DNA of 64,000 bases from assembly GCA_963383645.1 (NCBI GenBank), contig OY726565.1:37119529-37183528 (forward strand), written 5' to 3'. The DNA comes from Muscardinus avellanarius (taxonomy: Eukaryota > Chordata > Mammalia > Rodentia > Gliridae). Each line of letters begins with the position of its first letter. The first letter of the stretch is position 1. Position numbers and translations under genes: made by a program. Under the pieces are notes generated by a model. The model made no database searches and had not been told where the DNA came from. It saw only the letters and a program-made list of their open reading frames with translations. Positions 1-12,600 of the stretch are shown piece by piece.

Positions 1-148
1 CCTATTCTAATTTTGTTTATTTTGAAATAGGGTCTTACCACGTTACTGGGAGTCTTCTAAGTTACTGAGGCTGACCTTGAACCCATGATCTTCTTGTCTC
101 AGCCTCCTAAGTACTGGGATTCTAGGCATGCACCACCGTGTCTGGCTG
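1..148 (-). repeat. B1-dID-like SINE, partial
   Basis: Antisense left-half SINE with the typical 'gaaatagggtctt', 'agcctcctaagtactggg' and 'caccaccgtgtctggctgg' blocks. It runs off the start of the window. Confidence 0.85.
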
Positions 149-658
149 GATAGTCTTTAGAAATTTCTAAAAACATTGTGCATCCACACCACAAGATATC
201 AATACATATTAGTAATCATAGTATGCTTTATGGTAATACATAGCATGTATAAAGTCCCAATAATGTAAAACTGGATAATCAAAAAACTGAAAATGCAATA
301 ATATTGAGACAGAAAGATGGAAAGATAATATAAGATTGTGTTTATATTAAGTAAGGGTATGAGTAGAAGGGAAAATATTCTCAATATCTATTATTTGATA
401 AGACCTAAAAAAAACCCAAAGTAGTAATGGAAGCATGTTATTTAGAAGTATAAAGGAGAATACTAAAAGAATTAGCTTAAAGAATTAAAATGGTCACCCT
501 TTGAATGGAGGTATGGGTAGAAGGCAGGCACAGTTATTTTTCACAAACAATGTAGAAAGAATCCTTGAACTCTGTGCATAAACATATTTAAAGAATTAAA
601 ACCAGATTCAAATTTTAAAAAGCAAATCTATGTAACACCAGATAGAAGGTGATTTACA
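149..658. other. AT-rich upstream sequence, nothing recognised
   Basis: Unique-looking AT-rich DNA upstream of IMPG1. I see no convincing exon or RNA gene. Short open frames here have no coding character. Confidence 0.5.
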
Positions 659-852
659 GCAGGGCATGGTGGCTCACGTTTATAATCCCAGCATTTGGGA
701 GGCGCGGAGGATCCCGTACAGCCTCAGCTACTTAGCAAGGCCCTTCGCAACTCAGTGAGACCCTGTTTCAAAAATACTAAAAAATAGGGCTGGGGGTGTA
801 GCTCGGAGGTACAATGCCACTGGGTTCCATCCCCAGTACTGCAAAAAAAAAA
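659..852 (+). repeat. B1-dID-like SINE
   Basis: Sense dimeric SINE: B1-like start ('gcatggtggctcacg'), middle 'gagaccctgtttcaaaa', ID-like right half ('gggggtgtagctcggaggt') and an A tail. It lies about 570 bp upstream of the IMPG1 start codon. Confidence 0.92.
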
Positions 853-1149
853 GGGGGGGTTTTACAAACCATACATATAAGAGAATGGAGACAGTTTTGT
901 GGTCTGTGGAGAACAATGCTTATTCAATAACCACAAACTTCCAGGGACAGCTATTAGGCTCCTTCAGTGTGTGTTCCTTGAACACATCATTTTGGAAAGC
1001 ATGTGCCCCCTGCCGTCAGCCTTCTCCTGCATTTGCAGTGACTTCTCCTAGGCGTCTATGTCACTGTAACAGGTGATTTGGTAAGAAAACAGACGTTTGT
1101 GGACACTTGGGTAAGATGGCATTGGGGTGCTGGAGCTAGGCTAGCAGAT

Positions 1150-1419
1150 GCCCTCCAGAAGGTTAATGAGATAAGGGTTCCTCCAGTTGGCCCTTAAGCA
1201 GAGATTATACCTGAGGGGAAGATAAGCAGATTATTCGAGAAACAGACACTGCTGCATGTTCTTCACAAATTAGCACCCTCATAAAGGCAAACCAAGAAGG
1301 TTATCATCACTCAGCCGGCACGAGTATTTCATTTTCTTTCATATTTCTGCAATTTTGTTTTTAAATGAGATTTGGGGTGGTTTTGAAATTTCCATAACTA
1401 CCGATGCACAAAAGCCAGA
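1150..1419 (+). promoter_or_regulatory. IMPG1: Candidate IMPG1 promoter / 5' UTR
   Basis: This is the sequence directly before the start codon. It has two GATTA cores (1203-1207 and 1229-1233), as bound by CRX/OTX2 homeoproteins, a TTAATGAG homeobox-type site near 1162, and TGCTGCA (1250-1256), which resembles an NRL half-site. CRX and NRL control photoreceptor genes, so the cluster fits the known expression of IMPG1. No clear TATA box or CpG island is present and the transcription start cannot be placed. The motifs are short and could occur by chance. Confidence 0.35.
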
Positions 1420-1486
1420 ATGTATCTGGAAAGTAGAAGGATTATTTTTGTTCTTTGGATTTTCCTCCAAGTTCAAGAAACCAAAG
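1420..1486 (+). CDS. IMPG1: IMPG1 coding exon 1 (signal peptide)
   Basis: The ATG at 1420-1422 opens M-Y-L-E-S-R-R followed by the hydrophobic run IIFVLWIFL, a classic signal peptide. The exon ends after K22 plus one base at a strong donor GTAAGT (1487). This start is chosen because the N-terminus aligns residue for residue with human IMPG1 as I recall it, and because the donor phase (1) fits the exon 2 acceptor. Intron 1 is about 17 kb. Confidence 0.95.
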
Positions 1487-2350
1487 GTAAGTTATTTAAA
1501 GTTTTGTTTGTTTTTCAGATCATTTATGCATAAAATCTTTCTATAGATGTGAACGCTCACAATCACCAAAGTTACTACTGTATCTTAGAGGGTAAACAGG
1601 TAGCAGGTTCTGAATAAAGACTTGATTAACTGGCTGGTTGGCTAAATGACTGATTATCAGAAATGATAGTTTGATGATTTCATATTTACTATACAGTCTT
1701 GAGTATAATTTATGTTAACAAAATAGAAAAGATGAATGCATTCTATTTGCTGTTATTAAACATTTCATGCAAATTCATATCATTAATATTAATAACATTA
1801 ATAGGTTGCATTTATCCACCTAAGCTCAACATACAAAATCTAAAATTGAAATTAATTTTAAGATGTTTATGGTCAGTCCAAAATGAGTTTCTTACCTTCT
1901 CATGACTATGTCGTGAATTGCTCCCCCTCAGAAGATAGCGGTGTGCTCCTTCAGAGCCTAGGACACCAGCTTAGAACCTTACTTGCTTTTGAAGTCATCT
2001 GAATTGAGGAACTAGGAAGGACAGGTTCTTTTGGCAAGACTTCAACTGAATTTTAAATGAAGGCAAGTCACAAACAGACTTACTTATGAGAAATAATGTA
2101 CTTTATTTTTTTTTAAAAAATATTGAGGCAAGTTTGATTACTTTAAAGAATAAACCTAATCATTATAACAAAATCATTTAAAAAAGTTTGAAGTCAATAA
2201 TGTTAGGTTCTGGAGCTGGGAGTGATGGTGCACGCTTGTAATCCCAGCATTTGGGAGGCTGAGACTGGAGGATTGCGGTTTGCAGACACCCTCAGCTACT
2301 TAGGCCCTCCGCAACTCAGTGAGACTGTTGTTTTTTTTTTTTTTATTCAT

Positions 2351-2385
<35 letters not shown>

Positions 2386-2663
2386 TTTTGTACTGGGGTT
2401 CCTGGAAGCCCTTCTACCTCTGGGCTACACTCCCGGACCTATTTTTATACTTTTTAAATTTGGAAGCAGGGTCTCTTAAGACAGCGTGGCTGGCTTCGAA
2501 CCTGCGTGGTCCTCCTGTCTCCACCTCCCAAGAGCGGGGATTACAAGTGTGCGCCACCACTCCTGGCAAGACTCTGTTTTAAAATAAAGAATAAAAAATA
2601 GGGCAGGGGATGTAGCTCGGAGGTCGAATGCCTCCGTGTTCCATCCCCAGACCGAAGAAATAA

Positions 2664-2701
<38 letters not shown>

Positions 2702-5164
2702 TGATGATGATGTTAGGTTCTTCTTTAAGAATGACATTAAAATGTTCAGATAAAGATATTTTAATTAAAGTATTTGTTTGGAAATGTTCACAGAAAATAA
2801 AGTAGTTAGTGTGCTTGTAAGTCAAGTAATTGCAGTTCTATAAGTGATTTTATATGTAATTTCTCAGTAGTTGCATTTGGAAGATGAACGGTGAACATTT
2901 TTTTCTGGAAAAGATTTTATTGATGTTTCCTTCATATCTTGTTACCTATAAATGATAGTGGATGAAGCAATTTTCTAATTATCAAATATATGTGTAAAAT
3001 GCTTTTAGTAAGTATAAGCACACATAATTTTAGTTACCAAATATATATGTGCTTATACTTATTAAAAGCATTTTAATTAAAAAGAATGATAGTACTTCAG
3101 TATATTATGAGCTTAATCTGATGAAGCAAAGAAATTTGTTTCATAAATTTGGCCAGGAAAAATCAGTTTTAGGTTTGTCTGTTTGTTTGATTGATTATGT
3201 TAATTAATTAATTTTTTTATTTGCATATATTACATATCAGTCATTACACACAATTACAAATAGCATAATTATATGTAGCAGGTTAAATAAAAATAAACTC
3301 ACCAAAAAACAATTTATTATATGCAAACTTCTATGAAACAATGTGTCCTGATTGCATAATAAAAACTACTAATGTGTTACTAGTTTTTGACTTTTTATTT
3401 GATAAGAACCTAAGGTCTGTGATGACTGTTACTCTTCAAGCTGTGAGGTCTAACACTAATTAGAGTTTATGTACCTCAGCCAGATTGATTTCTTATTTGT
3501 GACTAATTAACCATCATGATTATATTTACATAAAAACTAGAGAGAGAAAAAAAGAGTTTAGTTCAATACAACTATCTGTTAAGCATAACAATTGACTGTT
3601 ATGCTAAACCCAACTGTTTCTTTATTAATAAAGATGTAGATTTAAAAAATCAAAGAGATATTTTGAAAATCGCCCATTTCCATCCAGTATTTCCATCCAA
3701 GCCCAAACAACACTGGCAGCTTCCTGTTTCCTCCACCTTTTTTCTTTCTTTTAAATGTCCTTCTACTGATGTACTAGAGTCTCACGTCATGCTGTGAGTC
3801 TCAGGGACACACATGCACACAGGACTTGGGGACGTTCCCCTGGCTCTCTTCCCATCGCGCCCTCACTTCCCAATACAGGATGTGTTTCTAGGGACTTATT
3901 TAACTTCTACATAATTGTCATTCTGCAACATACTGACAGTTTTCTTTCAAAATTTTTTAGTTTTATTCTATCATATGGATTTCTACATCGCTATCTCGTT
4001 TTGACAAGCATCATTTGACTGGCTACATACTATTCCTTTCAGTAGCTATATCAGGATTTGCTTTACCCTAATACTCAACAAAAGAGAACTAATTGTTTCT
4101 AATTGTTTTGTTATTATGGATAAGATTGAATAAATAACTTTGTGCATAAGTCTCTTAGTATTTAAGAATAAATACTCAATATTTTAGAATAAATTAACAA
4201 AGAAAAATTACTGAGTTAAAGCAATATAAACACTTTTATGGCATTTGATTCACAATTACAAATTGCTCCTAGACGTTTTTCTATTCCCTTCAGTGATTTT
4301 TCCCAATTTGTTTCCACAGAGTGCTTAGCATGTATCCAATACTGTGCTGGACACAGAAAATGAGATTCAAACACATACCAGTGTTCTGAAAGGTTTCCTT
4401 TAAGCTTTGTAGATTCTTATTTTTTATTTATTTTATTTTTTATTTTTATTTTTATGTGGATCATATAAAAAATGGCATACATTCAGACAGTGCTTGGTGC
4501 CCTCACCCCTCCCACTTCTCCTTCCCCCTCCCAACAATGAGTGTCCAGGTTGGCCATGCTATATTCATACTTTTACACATATTCAAATGTAGCTCTTCCA
4601 TTAATCAACCTCAGCCTTCTTCCTCCCCTACCCTTCCTTTCTGGCTTTGCTGAGACTTCCCTTCCATTATCTGGAGTCCCTCTGGTATCCCCACTGCTCC
4701 CTAATTTGGGCATTTTAGAGAAAACATACGTCCCTTCTCTTTCTGTTCCCGGCTAATCTCACCTAACATAATATTCTCCAGGTCTTTCCATCTTCTTGAG
4801 AATGACAGGATTTTGTTCTTCTTTATAGCTGAGTAGAATTCCATTGTGTGTATTTCCCATAATTTTGCAATCCATTCATCTGTTGACGGAGACCTAGATT
4901 GGTTTCATATTTTGACTATAGATTCTAACTATAGCTTTTCCATAGATGCACAAAGTTGATATCACTTTGATTTCAAAACATTTATTAAATAAAATTGTTT
5001 TAGTACAATAAGAGATAGTTCAAGCTGGACATGGTGGCTCGTGCTTGTAATTCCAGTGAGACCCCCTGTTTCAAAATAAAGAATAAAAAGTAGGGCTGAG
5101 GGTGTCGCTCAGAGGTAGAATATCCCTGGGCTTCATCCAGTACTGTGAAAAAAAGAAGAAAGAA

Positions 5165-5227
<63 letters not shown>

Positions 5228-8200
5228 GAGGGTGGGAGGGAGGGAGGGAGGGAGGGAGGGAGGAAGGAAGGAAGGAAGGAAGGAAGGAAGGAAGGAAGGA
5301 AGGAAGGAAGGAAGGAAGGAAGAGTTCAAAGTTTAATAATAAAACAGTGACTTTGCAGACACCAAGGCTCCTCCGCCTGGGCCTCGCAGGGGCGCCAGTG
5401 CGGTCTGCGTGGCACAGCTTTGTGCTCTCACTTTCCGTCTCACACGATCCCATTTTGTTGCTGTGACATTCAATGTGTGGGGGAGAGAGAAGAGAGGAAA
5501 CCCACCCCACCACTGGCAAGTCCTAAAGTGGAAATGGTGTTTATCTTCGCCTGTTCCTTTTGCGTGAAATGTGGTTATACTAAATGAAGCCTTTAAATAC
5601 ATTATTATTAGTTCACCAAGGTAGGATCGTTACTTTAGTCACTGAAAATGTCAGGAAATTTGCATTTGAAGATACTCCACTTCTTGCTAAGCCTGTACTT
5701 TGGGGATACACTCTCATTTCATAAATTACCCAGGACAGTATTTTCCCTCATTGTGGCTCCATTACCAGAGAACATGACTCCATTTGTATGCCTGGCCGAG
5801 CTGCCCAAGGGGACCACGTTGACTTTGCAGCTCCTGGGACTTGGTCATCTGTGCTACCATCGCACAGCAACATAATTCCAGTTTCACGGTGGGCTTTTGT
5901 TGTTGCTGCTGCTCAACTGTATCTGGGATGTTATTGAAATCAAAGCTGTATAAATTGAATATGCTCTTGTTGGAGTGAACACACTGTGGCAACACACCTG
6001 AAACTATTTATCAGGTTGTATACTTGCTTTGAAAATAAAAGCCACTGCTGCCTGGCAGCCCTTCTGTTTGTGTCACCGATCACACTGGAGGACCGCTGTA
6101 TGTGTAAGCTAATTAGACACGGCTGACATCATCTCCTACTTTCTTGGCCATTTCTGTCAATCATGAGGGTGCAGCCACCTTGAGCATCAACTCTAGCATG
6201 CTAATTACCTCTGGAAATTCAGATCCTCTGTACCTGGACACCGCAATCATTTTTACAGATACTGTGCTGTTTTCAAATAGTCCGTCTAAGGCCACAAAGT
6301 TTGCTCTTGCCAACAGTTTCTGGGTGTATATTATCATTCAAAATATATTTTGGAATGACCATAATAAAAGTGCTGACTTCATCAACACACTGTGAAATAT
6401 CACTGAAGTCTCTATCCACACCATCTCTTCCTTTAACCTTTTTGTTGTTGATGAATCAAGGATTCAACCCCAGGGCATTCTACCGCTGAGCTATACCCCC
6501 AGCCCTATTTCATTTTGAAACAGGCTCCCACTAAGTTGCTGTGGGCCTTGCTAAGTTTCTGAGACTGGCCTCAGACCCCTGATCCTCTTGTCCCAGCCTC
6601 CCAAGCACTGGGATTACAGGCATGCATTACGATACCCAGCTCCACACCACTTCTTATTGCTTAAGGGTAGGGAAAACACTTCTGCGTTTGGGCAACCCTT
6701 AGAATAATGCAAAGCAGTTTGTTGAAAGGAAAAAAAGCTTGTAACCAAAATATGAGTTTTAACCTCCCCAAGTGGACAGTTTCCAGCAACCCTGGAGCCT
6801 GAGCTCACTGACCTAGGAGAGCTTTTCAACCGAGGCTGGGATTTCAGCCTCACAAAACAAAAGAACCAAGCCAAATGGAACCATTCTAATGAGAGCAGAG
6901 AGAGTGCTCTTTGCTCTGGGTCCAAGGTACCCTGCATGCCAAAGCTCGTTTCACAATGAGTTGATGTGGTTGACCGGCATAACCACGGGAACGAGAATTC
7001 GTGTATGGAAATGCTGCGTCGGGCTCGGGACCGCGGTGTGCACCGCTATGATTATTTATTGGCAGTGTTCTCCCACTACTGCACCTCTCTCCCTGCCTAG
7101 TGGATGTAGGGAGAATATGAAAGAGCTATGGAATCGCAGTGCTGCTTCTAAGCCTGTGGTCGTATTCAGGAGATAAATATGTTCCCATTTACATTCATTC
7201 TCGAGGAGACAGTGTCTCTCTGCGCCTTTGCAAAGCCACCTTAATTCATTCTCCCACGCCTTTCTTCATCCAAGCATCTTGAGTATCTTCACCACAGCCA
7301 GCATCTATTTTCATAATTGCCCCCAGGAGAAGGGTTAAAGGAAGCCAAGCCAGAAGGAATTTTGCAGAAATGCATCAGGACCTCAAATTAATGAAATGTT
7401 TCGGGAAGACTCTAAATCCACACCGAAAATAGCATGTATAGGGCTAATTTGTCTGTCTTAAGATTTCTACTACATTTACAAATTTGCAAAAGTTATATTT
7501 AATTAAGCTGAACTGTGAAACACAATGGCACTATTTTTAACCCATTGTATTCAGATCAGTTCGATCTAATTGAAATACTTTTCAGACAGTAATCGTGTTA
7601 ATACATTTCAATAATCACTTAGCTTAATATATTTTTCTTATACAACTCAAACTAATTTTACCTAATCTTGCATCTTAATATTCCCCTGGGTGGTAGAGAA
7701 TGTACACATTTGTACTTGGGAACCTAGGACAGAAAGTGTTGAGTAATAACAAGACAACCTAAAGGAGGAGAAAGGAGGGGGGAAGAGGAAAATCTCTAAA
7801 ACACCCAATGTACTTAAACATATCGAAGTCAACCACTAAGCCGAGCAAGGGAGGGAGGGAAGGGGTGGGAATTGGGTAGGGGTTAAATCAGTGATGTGTG
7901 CATGTCTCTACACACAAGCTTTTTACCCCAATATGATGTATGAATATAATGCACCAATAAAAATTTTTTTTAATTTCTTTTTTTAAAAGGCCGTCCAGGC
8001 TTTGATGTGCTAGACATTAATCCCAGACCCCAGAGTCAACTCCTGAACCACTCCCAGCAGTCTTTTTGTTAGTGCAGTCGGAACCTCACTCCTTGACCTT
8101 CTCCCATCTACTCTGTTAGTCCCTCCTGGAAAAACTTTCCTTCCTCTCTGTCTGCTCTCATTCCTGAGCTGCCAACTAACTGTTAGTGGAGAAACCCAAA

Positions 8201-11200
8201 GAAAGTGCTTCCATGAAATAAACCAATACACTACTACTTTATCGGGGCCCCACAAACTATTTATCCTAGCACTGTACCATCTCTGATTCCTTGAGAGCCC
8301 CTCAGCCTGATTCCCAAGCCTTGCCCTCACCCAGAGCTTACACGTGATCTCCTGTTCACAGAGGCAGTGACTGCCGGTGCTCACAGCCAAGGCCTGAGGC
8401 TTGCACCCAGCTTCATGCTGCACAGAACAGCTGTCACTCACCATGCGACCTGAGCAAACTCTCAACCATGTTGCTCTTCTTAGGGTTTCCTCATCTGTAA
8501 AACAGATCAGGATAGCAAGGTTGAGCTCAAAGGACTGAAGCTTCTAGTAAGGCAGCTGCTGGAACAATGGTCAATGAATGCTGACTCCTAAAGTGGCTAT
8601 GAGTGCCTACCACCCTTACTATTATCACCTTTTTTTGTCTTTTTTAATTGAAAGTGTTTAATTGCAGAAATCTGGCCACAGTTCAAGCTGTGGGGCAGGA
8701 GGCGGGGAAAGGGGTGGAGCTGGGCCAGGGAAGGGGGTAAAGCTCCTCAGAGCTGCGAGAGGATGTTGGGGGCCAGGCTGCAGGTGGGCCCATGCCGTCA
8801 GGTTCCACATTCAAGGCCTTCACTATCCCATCCTTTATCACCATGGAGAACCTCTTGAGCCGTTGATTTCCAAAGAGAGGCACCAAGGAATCATCGAGCA
8901 ACAAATCTCTCCTTCCCAAAGGCCCCCGTGGGGTCAGCCAGGAGCTGGACCTTGGCCTCCACCTTGTGGGCTCGTCCCCACTCACCAACCACAAAGACAT
9001 CGTTCACGCTCAAGCACGCCACCACCTGCACGCCCTTGGCCTTCAGACCCTCAACCTGCTCCACATAGCCGGGCAGGTGTGTCTTGGAACAGCCAGGAGT
9101 AAACGCCCCAGGTACTCCAAACAGCACACCCTTCTTGCCTTTGAACAGCTCCGCCGGGTCCACCTTGTTCCCAGGCTGACCTTCAAACACCTGCACCGAC
9201 GGGATGGCATCTCCCACCCAGAGGGGCAGGAGTCAGGCCATCGCTAGCTTCCTGGAGCCAGAACAGGTGTGTGTGGTGTGGGGAGAGGCAGAGAAGTCTC
9301 TAAAACCTTCATTTGATTTGTCTCTCTTTTCTACTTAAGTGTTTCTCTGAATCGATCCAAACTTTTTTCCTCCTCTTTTGTTTCAGAGAGCATGAAATGA
9401 TGTCCTTTCTTTGTGAATGTTATTTCTATCTACATATGCTCTCAGCTACGCTTACCACCAGTCCCCACGAGGCTTCCCCTGCCAGTCTCCTTCTCCACTG
9501 GCTTTATTTCCCACACTAAAAGCTTTCATGTAACAGTTCCCAGCACTGGTAAAACCACCAGGGCTGTGACTCTAGCTTTGAAGATTCTGATCTCAGGGGT
9601 ATGGGATAGGATCCAAGATGTAATAATTATTTAAATGACCCAAGTGCTGGAAAGATATCAATGCGAATTATCATTTTATGGACTATCAGGGATTTTAAAA
9701 ATATTTTTAGTAAATATACCATATATATTTGCTATCCATTATATATCACCTTCTCCTGCTTGATAAAAATTTTAAAAAGAAAAAGAAAGAAAAGAACTTC
9801 AAAATCTTTCCCAATACCTTCATAACAAACCCTATATGGGATAATCAAAGGATATATATTCAAAGAAACTGAAATCACCATGACCTACCATCCCATGTTT
9901 ATTGCAGCCCTATTCACAATAGCCAAAATATGGAAACAAACTATCAGTAGATGAATTGATGAAGAAAACATGGTATATGTGCTCGGTTAAGTATTATTTG
10001 GCGGAAGGAAGTCTTGTCATTTGCAACCACATGGATTAACCTGGAAAACATTGTTAAGTGAAATAATTCTGTCACAGAGAGACAAATATCACACGCTCTG
10101 TGTGAGATCTAAAAATGCTGAAATCATAGAAGTATCAAGAATGGTGGCTACTAGAGGCTGGTGTGGTTGAGGGATGAAGATACAGGAAGGTGTTGGTCAA
10201 AGCTACTACAAGGTTTCAGTTAGCTATCAGGAATACATTTGGGAAATATTGTACAATACAATTGCTATAGTTAACAATATATTCTATTCTTGAAATAGAG
10301 AATAGATGTAAACTATTCTCACCACATAACTATGTGACATAATGCATATGTTAATCAGCTATATTTAGTAATTCTATAATATACATGTACTTCGAAATAT
10401 AATAATACAATTTTATTGTATAATAAATACAATTTTTCTGTCAGCTTAAAATAATAAAAAATTAAAAATAACAGGGCCAGGCATGGTGGTGCATACCTGT
10501 AATCTCAGTATTTGAGAAGCTGAGACAGCAGGATCACAGGTTCAAGGCCAGCCTCTGAAACTTAGCAAGATTATCAGCAACCTAGCAAGACCCTGTTTCA
10601 AAACAAAAAATAAAAAGGGCTGGGAGTATAGCTTGAAGGTAGAATAACCCTAGACTCAATTTCCAGTACCACAAATAACAATAATAAGAAGAATTTTTAA
10701 AATAAAGCCCAGTAATTTCATTTGAGCTCTAGCTGGTCTCTACCTTCCTTTACACCTTATTTGTACTGACTTCTTTTTCCCATGTACTTAGCATGGGAAA
10801 TGATGTACTATCCCGTGTATTTAGCATGGGAAATGATGTACTATCAACTCTATTCATCATTGATAATCAGCCTGAATGCTATTGGGAACAAAAATATTTA
10901 TTTCATAATAGATATGTAATAACATACAAATAAAATTTTGAATAATTATTTCATGATTCACTAAAGGAAATAACTGGAAGTTTCCTTAATTCCTATGATC
11001 CTGTTTTGCATCACTTATTGCCAAATATTTTAATTCTCAGGCCACAGAGTGGGGTTGGCATGGTATTAGTTTATTGGCAACTGGATGTAGAAGGACAGGT
11101 GGAAAATCAAGTTATAGAAACTTCTATGTTCTTCTCTTGATCATACAAAGAACAGGGTGCTTAAAGTCCATACCGTTTTCTGATATAGCATTGGATGGAG

Positions 11201-11748
11201 TATTCAGCAAATCTGCCTAATTTGTTGATCCATATTTAGAATGTTAAGCATGGTATATATTTAATTGTCTTTGCTCTTTGGGAAAATAATTTCAGGTATA
11301 TAATCAGTAATCTACTAATACAGAGGGAGGACCAGGATAGAATGAATCACAAACAAGTGGCAATATTTACATTAAGACCACAGCCCCTCAGTCTTTTTAG
11401 GAAGATTTGAGAAGTCTGTGCAAGATTAAATTATTATTTCTGAAAACTTTCAATCATTGATTCACCCTGAAATGTGATCCATTTTGTCTGTGTGAGCTCT
11501 GTTCTTCAAATGGAGACTTTTGTCCTGTAGAAATTCCAGTAAGCTTTGTTTCTGTTTCCACTAATTCATTTATTAAGACACTGGAGCATTTTCCCCTAGG
11601 AAAATGCAATGGGCTTGCTAAGTGCTTCTGTCTATGCCTGTTGCTTTTGTGGCGATGCTACCGTGAAAGCCTCACTGTCCTGCTTCTATTGTCTATCATT
11701 GTCAACTATTATGTGTAGGGTAAATCTATATTATATTCCTGTAGAGAC

Positions 11749-11788
<40 letters not shown>

Positions 11789-12569
11789 GATAGATAAAAG
11801 CTTTCCTCTGAAAGAGATAGTTTGGTGAGAAGTGGTTCAAACAGGTTGGTAAATACTGTATCTGCTTGAATATATAACTAAGAAAGAAACTGGTTCATGG
11901 GTAAAGCTAGGTCTGAAATAGAAACTTTGTCAATAGCCTATGAATGGAGGCCGGTTTTGTATAGAAAAAAAAAAAAAGAATAATAAACTCCTCAGCAACT
12001 CAACAAGAAAATGACATAAACTATAATGGTGTCCAGATGCCAGTCAACATAGAGGCCACAGGGTCATCCGCTTACTACCTACAGTGGAAAAGATACTGTT
12101 GACTAAAGGGCTAAACTTCACAATAACTAGTAGACATGCTTACACAAGCCAGTCCTAATGTTTAAACAATAAGTAAAGGATCAAAAGCCCAGTATTTCAG
12201 AGCTGCCACTCCCATCCTTGATCAGATTTGACTTTTTTCCTGGGATAAAGTATTGTTTACATTCAGCGTATGGACTGATTTATATTTTAATTTTCTTCCT
12301 ACATATTTGAATATTTGAATTTTCCAAATGTGTCATAGCTACCCTGTTTTGCAGAATGTAGATCAGCTCCAGAAGAGAGTGGCTAAAGGAAAAAGAATCC
12401 ACAACTAAAACCTTCAGTGTTGACCGTTTTCCCTTTTCTTAACCTGCCCTGCCCAGAAACAGGTATCTTCTTTCCTGTTCACCTAAATATTTCCCACTGG
12501 ACAGGCCTTTCCTGAGAACCTCCCAGTTCAAGGGGAGCCCATTCTTCCATACATACATATACATATACA

Positions 12570-12600
<31 letters not shown>

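Noticed and set aside
5000..5519. Several overlapping open frames of 60-130 codons on both strands
   Set aside because: They translate the GAAA/GGGA/GGAA tract into Lys/Glu/Arg or Ser/Leu/Phe/Pro repeats and are not genes.
8010..8465. Minus-strand open frame of 151 codons
   Set aside because: It matches no protein family I know, has no splice support, overlaps a MIR relic and lies next to an L1 3' end. Probably chance.
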